A DNA stretch of 64,000 nt from Polynucleobacter acidiphobus (GCF_003065385.1 NZ_CP023277.1:698044-762043); one strand, 5' to 3'; counted from the first letter of the stretch, positions 16,042 through 26,465 are shown. Numbers and translations are program-made. Notes: generated by a model from the letters alone, not told the origin.

Positions 16042-17231
16042 GACCTATTCTTTGAAATGCGATTCAGAAAAACAAGCCCCAATACAGGACCCGGCAATAA
16101 TAACCATGTGATGTAGTGATTCATAAGTGGTAAGACTAGGGTGCTGATTTGAATGGAGATCATCGTAATGGTGAAGCCAATCGCATTTTGAATCGTCAAT
16201 GCAGTACCGACGATTTCGGGAGGGCAGGCTTGAGCTGATAGGGCCGAGAACTGTGGTGAGTCAGCGACGACACTCATGCCCCAAATAAGCCAAAACAGAA
16301 TTTGTGCCCATAGTGGTAGCCCAGTAATCCATGGATACAGCAGACAACAGAGACCGGACAGTGCCAGGGCAGTTGAGGCAACCTTTATGCCACCCACCGA
16401 TTTGCTAAGCTGCCCTCCAAGGAAACAGCCAAGTGCCCCAACACCGATCACCGAAAATGCCAACCCAGACAAATCTAAGGGGTTTTGAATGGGATATGTA
16501 CTGGCAATCAGAAATGGCACCAGTGCCCAGAAGGCATAAAGCTCCCACATATGACCAAAATAGCCCAATGCAGATCGACGATATTCGGGGATTGCAAAGA
16601 GCTGACGAAAGCCGCTTAGCTTCACCCGCGAGGCGGTACCTAATTTCAGGTGGGGACCATCGCCAAGCCAAAAAATAATTGCCATCGCAATGACGGCTAG
16701 GAAGGAGGAGAACAGAATTACCTCTTGCCAAGGCCAATCCACACCGAAGAAGCGTGTGGCATGTGGGATGGCCGTTCCCAGTGTTAGCATGCCGACCAGT
16801 TGAGCAATGCGTGATGATGCCTTCTGGGGATCCCAGGTCATGATCAGTTTCATGCCAATGGGGTATATGCCTGCTAAACAAATCCCAACCAAGAAGCGCA
16901 GCATCGATCCCATCCAGATGCTATCGGCCCAGATAGCAAATGCAGTATTAAATAGTGCACCGAGCAGGGCGCAGGCAGCAAAAAGATGGCTGGGCTTAAA
17001 CCGATCTGCGATGCCGCTTAAAGCAAATACCAAGGTGCCTGCTACAAAACCTAATTGCACGGCATTGGTCAAAACACCAATGCCCGCAAGATTAATATCC
17101 CATGAATCAATCAAATTATCGGCTACTCCATTGATGGAGAACCATAAAGAAGTGCCCATCAGCTCGGCAATCACAATCAATAGCGAGGCTAAATTGGGGC
17201 TAATCGATCGAGCGGGTTTTGTAATATTCAA
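16038..17231 (-). CDS. MFS transporter coupled to senB
   Basis: A 397-residue major facilitator protein with 12 predicted membrane helices. The loop after helix 2 reads SGIADRFKPSH, a version of the MFS motif A (G-x-x-x-D-R). It is the first gene of a two-gene operon with the SenB-like gene (4-base overlap), which suggests it moves a substrate or product of that pathway, for instance an oxyanion, a sugar precursor or the thione/selenone itself; this is inference only. Its start lies just after the katG terminator, so read-through from katG would be limited. Confidence 0.82.
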   Translation of the reverse strand: MNITKPARSISPNLASLLIVIAELMGTSLWFSINGVADNLIDSWDINLAGIGVLTNAVQLGFVAGTLVFALSGIADRFKPSHLFAACALLGALFNTAFAIWADSIWMGSMLRFLVGICLAGIYPIGMKLIMTWDPQKASSRIAQLVGMLTLGTAIPHATRFFGVDWPWQEVILFSSFLAVIAMAIIFWLGDGPHLKLGTASRVKLSGFRQLFAIPEYRRSALGYFGHMWELYAFWALVPFLIASTYPIQNPLDLSGLAFSVIGVGALGCFLGGQLSKSVGGIKVASTALALSGLCCLLYPWITGLPLWAQILFWLIWGMSVVADSPQFSALSAQACPPEIVGTALTIQNAIGFTITMISIQISTLVLPLMNHYITWLLLPGPVLGLVFLNRISKNRS

Positions 17232-17239
17232 TTGAGGTG

Positions 17240-17268
17240 AAAAATTAGGGGTAGCCGAAGCTACCCCT
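17240..17268 (-). terminator. katG terminator with UUCG tetraloop
   Basis: Read on the minus strand, a perfect 9-bp stem AGGGGTAGC / GCTACCCCT encloses the extra-stable loop TTCG and is followed by AATTTTT. It lies 27 bases past the katG stop and 9 bases before the MFS start codon. This is a textbook intrinsic terminator. Confidence 0.9.
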
Positions 17269-17294
17269 ATTATGGTACTGCCTAAGGTCGGGTA

Positions 17295-19484
<2,190 letters not shown>

Positions 19485-19565
19485 TTAAGCGGTGTAAGCT
19501 AAGTTTGCTAATAGCTTAATTAAAGTGTTGTGTGCAGATGACAGTGAGATGGCTGCTGTTTTCAT
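19485..19565 (-). CDS. Possible 26-residue leader peptide upstream of katG
   Basis: ATG at 19563-19565 is preceded on the minus strand by a near-perfect GGAGG ribosome site with good spacing. The ORF is 26 codons (MKTAAISLSSAHNTLIKLLA... ending YTA) and stops 24 bases before the katG ATG. It is mildly hydrophobic and matches no family I know. The ribosome site is stronger than that of katG, so translation of the leader may affect katG expression. It could also be a chance ORF in the 5' untranslated region. Confidence 0.4.
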   Translation of the reverse strand: MKTAAISLSSAHNTLIKLLANLAYTA

Positions 19566-19667
19566 GTTTCCTCCATTTGATGTGGTGTGTCCAATGTAAT
19601 GGTAGGAAATTAATCTGTAAAACAAATTAATTTGATAAATATAATCGTTTAAATCGATTAAAGAATC

Positions 19668-19686
19668 ATCACCAATCGAAGGTGAT
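19668..19686 (-). terminator. Weak hairpin after the hypothetical gene at 19719
   Basis: A 6-bp stem ATCACC/GGTGAT with a 7-base loop lies 33 bases past the stop of the minus-strand gene; on that strand it is followed by GATTCTTT. The T-run is short, so this is a possible rather than a certain terminator. It separates that gene from the katG promoter region, an AT-rich stretch of about 100 bases (19566-19667) in which I could not assign an OxyR site. Confidence 0.35.
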
Positions 19687-19718
19687 TAGTTTAGTGTAAC
19701 CAGGCTTGAGGCAGTCAG

Positions 19719-20045
19719 TTACTCCAAGCTTGCATCCGCGTAGAGGGGCAAATTCCGAGTCAGCATGCTGCGGATACAAAATTCACTAATTTCTTCATTA
19801 TCTTGATTACCAAGCTTTAATTCATAGCCCGGGAAGGGATGCTGCTCAAGCTGGTATTGCTCTTCTAGGGTGTCGAGCATTTCTTCAATCTGGTCTTTTA
19901 AGCTTGGAGGCAATTCCGGACAGCGATTGAGAGCGCGTAAGGAAATAGTGGTTTGCTCGGCAAGCACTGAACAATGCGTTCTAGAAAGTTCCATGACTTT
20001 TGCAAGTGCGCCCATGAGTAAAACAGTATGCTGGGTATTCATCAT
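19719..20045 (-). CDS. Hypothetical protein divergent from hemP, under a Fur box
   Basis: 108 residues from the ATG at 20043-20045, which has an AAGGAT ribosome site; a longer frame beginning at 20072 would start inside the Fur box and is rejected. The protein is soluble, helical and acidic in its second half (LKDQIEEMLDTLEEQYQLEQ). No family recognised. It shares the intergenic region and the Fur box with the hemP leader on the other strand, so it is probably iron-regulated. No metal-ligand motif stands out. Confidence 0.65.
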   Translation of the reverse strand: MMNTQHTVLLMGALAKVMELSRTHCSVLAEQTTISLRALNRCPELPPSLKDQIEEMLDTLEEQYQLEQHPFPGYELKLGNQDNEEISEFCIRSMLTRNLPLYADASLE

Positions 20046-20055
20046 CGTATCCTTA

Positions 20056-20084
20056 TTGATAATCATTCTCATTTATAGTATCAT
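20056..20084 (+). promoter_or_regulatory. Fur box overlapping the hemP-tonB promoter
   Basis: GATAATCATTCTCATTTAT (20058-20076) matches the 19-base Fur consensus at about 13 positions. It overlaps a plausible sigma-70 promoter on the plus strand: TTGATA at 20056-20061, a 17-base spacer and TATCAT at 20079-20084. The first start codon downstream is at 20111. The same box lies in front of the minus-strand gene starting at 20045, so it may repress both directions. Confidence 0.75.
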
Positions 20085-20110
20085 ACGAATACATACAAAG
20101 GAATGCAAGG

Positions 20111-20209
20111 ATGATTGAAAAAAATAATATTCAGCCAAAGGATCGGGCAATTTTGGCCATGAGCCTACTGACGATTACTGGAAGCATTCTTTTATGGATT
20201 GCAATCTAG
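20111..20209 (+). CDS. 32-residue single-pass membrane protein upstream of hemP
   Basis: The small ORF starts with ATG at 20111, has a GCAAGG ribosome site and ends with TAG at 20207-20209. The product has a short polar N-terminus (MIEKNNIQPKDR) and then one hydrophobic stretch, ILAMSLLTITGSILLWIAI, long enough to span the membrane. It lies between the Fur-controlled promoter and hemP (16 bases apart). No family recognised. Position and membrane segment suggest a small accessory protein for haem uptake, or a leader peptide. Confidence 0.5.
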   Translation: MIEKNNIQPKDRAILAMSLLTITGSILLWIAI

Positions 20210-20225
20210 AGTGAATGGATCTTCT

Positions 20226-20399
20226 ATGACTCGAGAGGAAGAAACATTAAAACCATCGGCGCCGATATCAAAAAATAATATGTGGGTATACCGCAGCGAA
20301 GTGCTGTTTGGTTCGAAAAGCGCGATTCAGATTAATCATCATGGTGTGATTTACACCTTACGAGTTACCCAATTAGGTAAATTGATCTTAACCAAGTGA
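20226..20399 (+). CDS. hemP: Haemin uptake protein HemP
   Basis: A 57-residue protein of the HemP family (PF10636). The conserved core is present: SEVLFGSKSAIQINHHG (residues 24-40), then YTLRVTQLGKLILTK to the end. HemP proteins are found at the head of haem-uptake operons, and in Burkholderia the homologue is needed for expression of the haem receptor. The ATG at 20226 is chosen over a start at 20199 because the conserved domain fits this length. It is 1 base from the tonB-like gene. Confidence 0.93.
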   Translation: MTREEETLKPSAPISKNNMWVYRSEVLFGSKSAIQINHHGVIYTLRVTQLGKLILTK

Positions 20400-20400
20400 T

Positions 20401-20988
20401 ATGAATTCAGAACAGTTACTGCGTTCGTCTTCATTCAAAATTACTCTATCGGTATGCATAGGACATGCCATGCTAATTGGTTGGATGATGACTGCAATAA
20501 CTAATCATCGGCCTGAGTCGCCTGCCATCCTTTATGGACAATTGGTTGAGCGCGAGTCGAATACGATTCAAAAAACAGTAACTTCGCCTATTCATGCAAA
20601 GCAAGATCCCATTAATCAAGCGAGTGTACCGATTGTTGAGAGTAGCCAGGGGATCACAACCAGTCAACAGTCAGATAGCAGAAGCCCAAATGTTTCATCT
20701 GCACCCATATCCTTACCATCCGCTGCTGACCCTAGGTTCAATAACCCAAAGCCGCCGTATCCGATCGCTAGTCGAGAAAACGGCGAGGAGGGCAGGGTAT
20801 GGCTTTCATTATGCGTATCTGAGCATGGCGCTATCAGTCGCTTGCAATTAGCTCAATCATCTGGTCATCCAGCGCTCGATCGTTCGGCCTTGAATACGGT
20901 GACTCATTGGAAATTTCATCCGGCGCGCCAAAATGGTGCTGCTATTCCTTACTGTTATCGATTGCCTATCGTCTTTGTATTAGCTTAA
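20401..20988 (+). CDS. tonB: TonB-family energy transducer for haem uptake
   Basis: A 195-residue protein with one N-terminal membrane helix (about residues 12-34), a linker rich in Ser, Gln and Pro spanning the periplasm, and a C-terminal TonB domain (about 115-195). The domain shows PKPPYPIASRENGEEGRV and SALNTVTHWKFHPAR, as in TonB family proteins. It transmits proton-motive force to the receptor encoded next. ExbB and ExbD are not in the window and must come from elsewhere. The linker is less Pro-Lys rich than in classical TonB. Confidence 0.88.
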   Translation: MNSEQLLRSSSFKITLSVCIGHAMLIGWMMTAITNHRPESPAILYGQLVERESNTIQKTVTSPIHAKQDPINQASVPIVESSQGITTSQQSDSRSPNVSSAPISLPSAADPRFNNPKPPYPIASRENGEEGRVWLSLCVSEHGAISRLQLAQSSGHPALDRSALNTVTHWKFHPARQNGAAIPYCYRLPIVFVLA

Positions 20989-21018
20989 TTTCCATACAAG
21001 AAATATTGTCAATAGCAC

Positions 21019-21047
21019 TTGACAATGAGAATCATTCTCATTAAAGT
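21019..21047 (+). promoter_or_regulatory. Promoter with perfect Fur palindrome in its spacer (haem receptor)
   Basis: TTGACA (21019-21024) and TAAAGT (21042-21047) are spaced by exactly 17 bases. Between and overlapping them lies AATGAGAATCATTCTCATT (21024-21042), a perfect 9-1-9 inverted repeat matching the Fur site type. Fur bound here would block RNA polymerase directly. The receptor ATG is at 21130, leaving an 80-base leader. Confidence 0.88.
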
Positions 21048-21129
21048 AGAGATTCGTTTAAACTAAAAAACGATTATGTAAACGTCACAGCCCGCCGTCG
21101 CTAGCTAGTGTCATCAAATTCTAGCGAGC

Positions 21130-23433
21130 ATGAGTCTAAGAAAACACCCATTTGCGGCTATTGCAGCCATCACCATGGCGAGTATTGCCATGAGTGCCCA
21201 TAGTCAGACAGCAACCACTGAAGATGGAAGACCCATTGAACAATCCCGTGGCGAGCGGGGCGAGGTGGATGTCATTCTGAAAGAGGTTACCGTAACATCG
21301 ACTCGGTCCCCTCGGAAGGTGGATAACGTACCCAATGTTGTTACCGTAACAACGGCCGAAGAAATCCAAGAAAAGGGCGACCGGAATATTAAAGACCTTT
21401 TTAATAACTCCGTAGATGTTACGGTTCCCCAGCAAACGCAACGTTTCAGTTTGGCTGTCGGATCTCAGGGGCGGGCAGGAAATGAAAGTATCAATATTCG
21501 TGGTCTGCAAGGCAATAATGTTTTACTGCTTGTGGATGGGATTCGGGTGCCAAACGCGTTCTCGTTTGGGGCCCTATCGGTCGGGCGAGGAAACTTTCTG
21601 GATGTTGATGGGTTTCGTCGAGTCGAGGTAGTACGCGGCCCATCGTCAACCCAGTATGGCAGTGATGGCCTTGCTGGGATTGTGAACTTTCAGACCTTTA
21701 ATCCAAGTGATTTCATCAAAAAGGGTGAGACTCACGGCGGATTTGCTCGTACCGGCTACTCGAGCGTCGATACATCTTCGAATACGACGTTTGGCTATGG
21801 CGGTATTCAGGACCATTTGCAAGGGATGGTGCTTGGAAACTTTCAAGCTGGCCATCAATATCAAAATCAAGGATCCAATAACTCAACCGGCATCACCAGG
21901 ACGGCGCCCAATCCAGCAGATTACAGCAATTGGTATGTTCTGACTAAGGGATTTGCCCAAATCGATCGCAACCAAAAACTGGGCATTACCTATGAGTCTC
22001 AAAACGTCACGCAAAACGTGAATAACTTATCGGATTTGGGAACCGGCGGAGGTTGGATTTCCTTTGGAGGGCCTGGTGGATTTACCTATAACAATGTCGT
22101 GACATCCACCAGCCAAGATAAGACCACCCGCAATCGCGTCTCGGGTGAGTACGACTTTAAGGACAGTGGGGCGCTGTATGTTCAAAAAGCCAATGTCATG
22201 GTGTATTACCAAGATGCAGATGTCACTCAAAATGCCTACCAGCAGCAAGTTGGCAATTCACGTCTCTCATCATGGCGCAGCCGCAACAACACCTATAGCC
22301 AAGATACCTACGGCATCAATACGACTCTAGAGAGTAATACCACCAGTATCGTCAATCAGCGACTGACCTATGGATTTGATTGGAGTTCTTCACGTATCTC
22401 GAGTCAACTCAATGCGGCGGGTAATGGAAGCTCAATTACACCCGCACCCAAATCAACTTATAACTTAGGCGGCGCGTTTTTGCAAAGTGAAATGGAGTTT
22501 AATCAAGTGAGTGTGATTACAGCACTTCGCTATGATAGTTACTCGATTACACCAGTTACTGGTTCATTGCCATCGAACTCCGGATCAGCAGTATCCCCTC
22601 GAATTGGGGCTATCTGGAATATAGCTCGCGAGTTTCGTCCGTTTGCAAACTGGGGAACTGGATTTACTGCGCCTACACCGGATCAAACGCTATCTTATTT
22701 TGCGGGTAGCGGATATACCAACATCCCAAATCCCAATCTAAAACCGCAAACTGGCAATGGCTTTGAGGTCGGTGCTCGCGGTCAGCTTCAGCAGTTTCGT
22801 TATCAGGCATCGGGGTACGCAAACTATTACAAAGACTTTATCTCTCAGGTTAATTACTTAGGTTCGTATAACGGTAGTGCACCTCAGACCTTGTATCAAT
22901 TTCAGAACTTATCTAACGTCAATATTTGGGGATGGGATGTTCGAACGGATTGGGCGTTTGCTCAGGGTTGGCAGGCGAATGCAGCGATGGCCTATAGCTA
23001 TGGTGAGCAAACCCAAAATGGGATTTCAGCACCGCTAAATACGATTCAACCTTTGCGCGCCATTGCAGGATTGCGGTATGACGCTAGTACTTGGGGAGCG
23101 TTTGCCAATGTCATTTGGAATCAGGGTAAATCGGCTGATCGTGTGAACTTTAATAACGCTACCGGTGGTACAGCCAATCAATTTTTGTCGCCCACATCCA
23201 CCGTTCTTAATCTGACCGGTTATTGGAAGCCTCTTAAAAAACTAACGATCAATGCCAATCTCAATAATGTGTTCAACACCACCTATTGGAACTGGTCGGA
23301 TGTTCAAGGTTCGGTTTTAACTCAAAACCGAGCAGCGGCTGGCGGATTTTCGGGGTACAACGCCCAAGCTGCTCAACAATCAGCCACGGCAGCGCCGCGG
23401 AACTGGCAAATCTCAGCTCGTTATGACTTTTAA
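21130..23433 (+). CDS. hmuR: TonB-dependent haem/haemoglobin receptor
   Basis: A 767-residue outer-membrane receptor. It has a signal peptide (cleavage near AHSQ, residues 23-26), a TonB-box-like KEVTVTST segment (about 51-58), a plug domain with NIRGLQGNNVLLLVDGIRVP, and a 22-strand barrel ending in the terminal Phe of SARYDF. RPFANWGTGFTAPTPDQ and IPNPNLKPQTG correspond to the FRAP and NPNL boxes of haem receptors. Genes for haem handling and an ABC importer follow at once, so the substrate is haem. Its promoter carries a Fur palindrome. Confidence 0.92.
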   Translation: MSLRKHPFAAIAAITMASIAMSAHSQTATTEDGRPIEQSRGERGEVDVILKEVTVTSTRSPRKVDNVPNVVTVTTAEEIQEKGDRNIKDLFNNSVDVTVPQQTQRFSLAVGSQGRAGNESINIRGLQGNNVLLLVDGIRVPNAFSFGALSVGRGNFLDVDGFRRVEVVRGPSSTQYGSDGLAGIVNFQTFNPSDFIKKGETHGGFARTGYSSVDTSSNTTFGYGGIQDHLQGMVLGNFQAGHQYQNQGSNNSTGITRTAPNPADYSNWYVLTKGFAQIDRNQKLGITYESQNVTQNVNNLSDLGTGGGWISFGGPGGFTYNNVVTSTSQDKTTRNRVSGEYDFKDSGALYVQKANVMVYYQDADVTQNAYQQQVGNSRLSSWRSRNNTYSQDTYGINTTLESNTTSIVNQRLTYGFDWSSSRISSQLNAAGNGSSITPAPKSTYNLGGAFLQSEMEFNQVSVITALRYDSYSITPVTGSLPSNSGSAVSPRIGAIWNIAREFRPFANWGTGFTAPTPDQTLSYFAGSGYTNIPNPNLKPQTGNGFEVGARGQLQQFRYQASGYANYYKDFISQVNYLGSYNGSAPQTLYQFQNLSNVNIWGWDVRTDWAFAQGWQANAAMAYSYGEQTQNGISAPLNTIQPLRAIAGLRYDASTWGAFANVIWNQGKSADRVNFNNATGGTANQFLSPTSTVLNLTGYWKPLKKLTINANLNNVFNTTYWNWSDVQGSVLTQNRAAAGGFSGYNAQAAQQSATAAPRNWQISARYDF

Positions 23434-23442
23434 GGAGGCATT

Positions 23443-24525
23443 ATGAAACCGACTATTCATCGCATTCGTCAATCGTTTATCACCTTGCGCAAAGAGGGAC
23501 GCTTACGGCATCGAGAAATTGCTGCGATGCTTACTATTTCTGAGGGTGAGTTGATTGCCGCTCACGTTGGACTTGGTGCTACGGCAGCTAAGGGCTTAAG
23601 AGCAATTCGTCTGGATGCTAATTGGCCTGTGCTGATAGCCTCGATTGAGTCGATTGGGGAGGTCATGGCTCTCACCCGTAACGAAGCCTGCGTCCATGAA
23701 AAAATTGGTCAATACCGTCAAGTAAGTCAAGAGGGGTCGGTAGGTCTGGTCGTGGGTGAGATTGACTTGCGGATCTTTTATCAACAGTGGTTTGCAGGAT
23801 TTGCGGTTACTGAAAGTAGTTCTCAGGGAGAGCAGCGCAGCTTGCAATTCTTTGATGCGCAGGGACGGGCGATTCATAAGGTTCATCTGAAGCCACAGAG
23901 TGATGTGTCGGCATTTGACGCAATCGTTTCATTGTTTGCGACCCCTCAACAAGAGCCTGGTCTTGAGGTATTAACGCTCAAGGTAAAGCCAACCCCAGCC
24001 CCAGATTCAGAGATCGATCGCGCCGGATTTTGGCAGGCATGGAGAGATCTCAAGGATACCCATGACTTTTATCCACTCTTACGAAAATACACACTTACAC
24101 GCACTCAGGCACTTCGTTTAGCGGAGCCAGAGTTTGTTCGGGAAGTTTCTAAAGACTGCCTACGATCAATGTTGCAGCGTGCAGCACAGACTAAAACCCC
24201 CATCATGGTTTTTGTTGGTAATCCTGGAATGATTCAGATACATTCGGGACCCATTAATCGGATCATGGAACAGGGGTCTTGGATCAATGTGATGGATCCC
24301 CGCTTTAATTTACACCTTCGTCAGGATCTGATTGAGCGTGCCTGGATTGTTCGTAAGCCAACGGTCGATGGCATCGTTACTTCCATTGAGTTTTTTGATC
24401 AGGGCGGCGAGGCCATTGCAATGTTTTTTGGAGAGCGCAAGCCTGGTAAAGCTGAACTTGCATCCTGGCGAGATCTGGTAACCGAGATTGAGGGTGAACA
24501 TGGATTAATGGAGGCCTGCCAATGA
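23443..24525 (+). CDS. hmuS: Haemin-degrading / haem-trafficking protein HmuS
   Basis: A 360-residue cytoplasmic protein of the HemS/ChuS/HmuS family, which accepts haem from the importer and degrades or delivers it. Two homologous halves are visible; the second contains GNPGMIQIHSGPINRI and DPRFNLHLRQDLIERAWIVR, the strongest family signature. An AGGAGG-type ribosome site lies just upstream, 9 bases after the receptor stop. It overlaps hmuT by 4 bases. Confidence 0.94.
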   Translation: MKPTIHRIRQSFITLRKEGRLRHREIAAMLTISEGELIAAHVGLGATAAKGLRAIRLDANWPVLIASIESIGEVMALTRNEACVHEKIGQYRQVSQEGSVGLVVGEIDLRIFYQQWFAGFAVTESSSQGEQRSLQFFDAQGRAIHKVHLKPQSDVSAFDAIVSLFATPQQEPGLEVLTLKVKPTPAPDSEIDRAGFWQAWRDLKDTHDFYPLLRKYTLTRTQALRLAEPEFVREVSKDCLRSMLQRAAQTKTPIMVFVGNPGMIQIHSGPINRIMEQGSWINVMDPRFNLHLRQDLIERAWIVRKPTVDGIVTSIEFFDQGGEAIAMFFGERKPGKAELASWRDLVTEIEGEHGLMEACQ

Positions 24526-25424
24526 ATAATCTTAGTCATACAGGGCGTCGTCGTTTTCTGTGCGCAATGGCAGCCATCCCGATGGCATGGCTTGAGAAGC
24601 CAGCTTGGGCAGAGCGAACTCAAGCTACCCTAGGTCGCCAACGTCTGATTTGTATTGGATCGGCAGTTACAGAAATTGTGTATGCACTAAATGCTAGTAA
24701 TTTGATTGTGGGGGTTGATACGACCTCGATTTATCCGGATGCCGCACGCACGTTACCCAGTGTTGGGTATTCAAGAACCTTATCGGCAGAGGGCGTTTTA
24801 TCGCTATCCCCAACCCAAATCTTATGTACCGAGGATGCCGGACCTCCGGTAGTTATTCGCCAGATTCAAGATGCTGGGATTCAGATACGGCGCTTGCCTG
24901 CCCATCACACCTTTACCGGAATCTGCGATCGGGTGATTGCGATTGGTCAAGCGATTCATCAACAAACTCGAGCCGATCAATTGAAGCTTCAGTTGCAGCA
25001 GCAGTGGGCTCGTATCGAAGATGAGATGCAAGCCAAACCCTTTCCAAGCACAACCCCTCGTGTGCTCTACATTCATTCAATGAACCCCTCCCAAGTGATG
25101 GTCTCTGGCCAAGAAACCAATGCCAATGCCATGATCCGGTACGCTGGTCTACGAAATGCGCTCGATGGTTTTAAAGGGTACAAACCGCTAACTCCCGAAG
25201 CAGTGATTATGGCCAACCCCGATTTAATCCTGGTCACAGATCAAGGGCTGCAAGCGATTGGCGGACGTAGTCAGCTTGCACGCCTGCCCGGTATGGAAAG
25301 AACGAAAGCGATTCTGCGTCAGAAGATTATTTCAATGGATGCCGTTTATTTATTGGGATTTGGTCCACGAATGCCGGATGCAGTCTTAACGCTTCATCGT
25401 CAGGCACGCACCTTGTTAGGATGA
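24522..25424 (+). CDS. hmuT: Haemin ABC transporter substrate-binding protein HmuT
   Basis: A 300-residue periplasmic binding protein of the cobalamin/haem class. The N-terminus has GRRRFLCAMAAIPMAW, which resembles a twin-arginine signal, and cleavage near AWAE. The fold begins at RLICIGSAVTEIVYAL and contains the family's SAEGVLSLSPTQIL and KPLTPEAVIMANPDLILV. It delivers haem to HmuUV. It overlaps hmuS and hmuU by 4 bases each. Confidence 0.93.
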   Translation: MNNLSHTGRRRFLCAMAAIPMAWLEKPAWAERTQATLGRQRLICIGSAVTEIVYALNASNLIVGVDTTSIYPDAARTLPSVGYSRTLSAEGVLSLSPTQILCTEDAGPPVVIRQIQDAGIQIRRLPAHHTFTGICDRVIAIGQAIHQQTRADQLKLQLQQQWARIEDEMQAKPFPSTTPRVLYIHSMNPSQVMVSGQETNANAMIRYAGLRNALDGFKGYKPLTPEAVIMANPDLILVTDQGLQAIGGRSQLARLPGMERTKAILRQKIISMDAVYLLGFGPRMPDAVLTLHRQARTLLG

Positions 25425-26464
25425 GACAGGTCGTCAGTCCACTTGACTACTCAGCCTGGGGTGCGAGGCTTGGGTTACTTCTTGTAGGGTTAACTGCATT
25501 TCTAATCGCAGTGAACTTAGGTGCTGTGGATATTCATGGTTTGGACTGGTTGCAAGTTTTTAATCCACAGAATGGTTATGAGGGTGCCAGTTATGTGCTT
25601 TGGAACATTCGGATCCCGCGCGCCTTATTGGCCATTACGGTTGGAGCAGCACTGGGCGTTGCAGGCGCTCTCGCACAAAGCTTATTTCGTAACCCCTTAG
25701 CTGATCCAGGCCTATTGGGGGTCTCTGCGGGAGCCAGTTGTAGCGTAGCGATCGGTATCGTGATATTTGATGGCTTTCGTTTTATTCCGACGGAGGAGCT
25801 ACGGGTCTGGGCAATCCCAGTTTTTGCATTCTTGGGTGCTATAGCGGTTTGTTTCTGCCTTGATTATGTCGCCCGTGTTATATCTCCGGGATCGATTGCG
25901 GGTCTGCTATTAACCGGCATTGCATTGAATGCCCTAGCGGGTGCCGTGATCGGTCTATGTACCTATTTAGCCAACGATGAACAATTGCGCAGCTTTACCT
26001 TTTGGACCCTTGGGTCTCTCGCAAGCGCACGCTGGATGATGGTCGGGGTGTTGGTTGGAGCCATAGTTATCGGATGGGTCTGGATTCGAACTCTTTTACA
26101 GGATCTCAATGCCTTGACATTGGGTGAGAACATTGCCAATCATCTCGGGGTAGATGTTTCACACCTACGAACCAAGGTCATCGTTTTGGTTGCCACTCTT
26201 TCTGGATTGGCTGTTGCATGGTGCGGCATGATTGGCTTTATTGGTTTAATGGCGCCCAACCTTGTGCGTATTTGCTTGGGGTCTGATCAAAAGAGGGTAG
26301 TTCCCTATTCCGCAGGGGTGGGGGCTATTCTGCTACTCATTGCCGACACAATTGCCAGAACCATTGCAATCCCTGCAGAGGTGCCAGTCGGTATTTTCAC
26401 TGCCCTGTTAGGCGGCCCATTATTTTTGATCTTATTACGGCAATATCGATCAAGGCTTGATTGA
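25421..26464 (+). CDS. hmuU: Haemin ABC transporter permease HmuU
   Basis: A 347-residue FecCD-family permease with about ten membrane helices. WNIRIPRALLAITVGAALGV (near residue 60) and GFIGLMAPNLVR (near residue 280) are the family signatures. It forms the homodimeric channel for haem across the inner membrane. It overlaps hmuT by 4 bases; hmuV starts one base after its stop. Confidence 0.94.
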   Translation: MRQVVSPLDYSAWGARLGLLLVGLTAFLIAVNLGAVDIHGLDWLQVFNPQNGYEGASYVLWNIRIPRALLAITVGAALGVAGALAQSLFRNPLADPGLLGVSAGASCSVAIGIVIFDGFRFIPTEELRVWAIPVFAFLGAIAVCFCLDYVARVISPGSIAGLLLTGIALNALAGAVIGLCTYLANDEQLRSFTFWTLGSLASARWMMVGVLVGAIVIGWVWIRTLLQDLNALTLGENIANHLGVDVSHLRTKVIVLVATLSGLAVAWCGMIGFIGLMAPNLVRICLGSDQKRVVPYSAGVGAILLLIADTIARTIAIPAEVPVGIFTALLGGPLFLILLRQYRSRLD

Positions 26465-26465
26465 T

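Noticed and set aside
16405..16881. 158-codon ORF overlapping the MFS gene in another frame
   Set aside because: Shadow of the MFS coding frame; the product has no recognisable domain and the MFS frame is fully supported by its helices and motif A.
17247..17268. A REP-type or dispersed repeat
   Set aside because: I saw no second copy in the window; the stem, UUCG loop and T-run right after katG fit a terminator.
19566..19667. OxyR site in the katG promoter region
   Set aside because: The AT-rich stretch has short inverted repeats (ATCG..CGAT, AATTAATTT) but does not match the spaced ATAG-CTAT pattern, so I do not call it.
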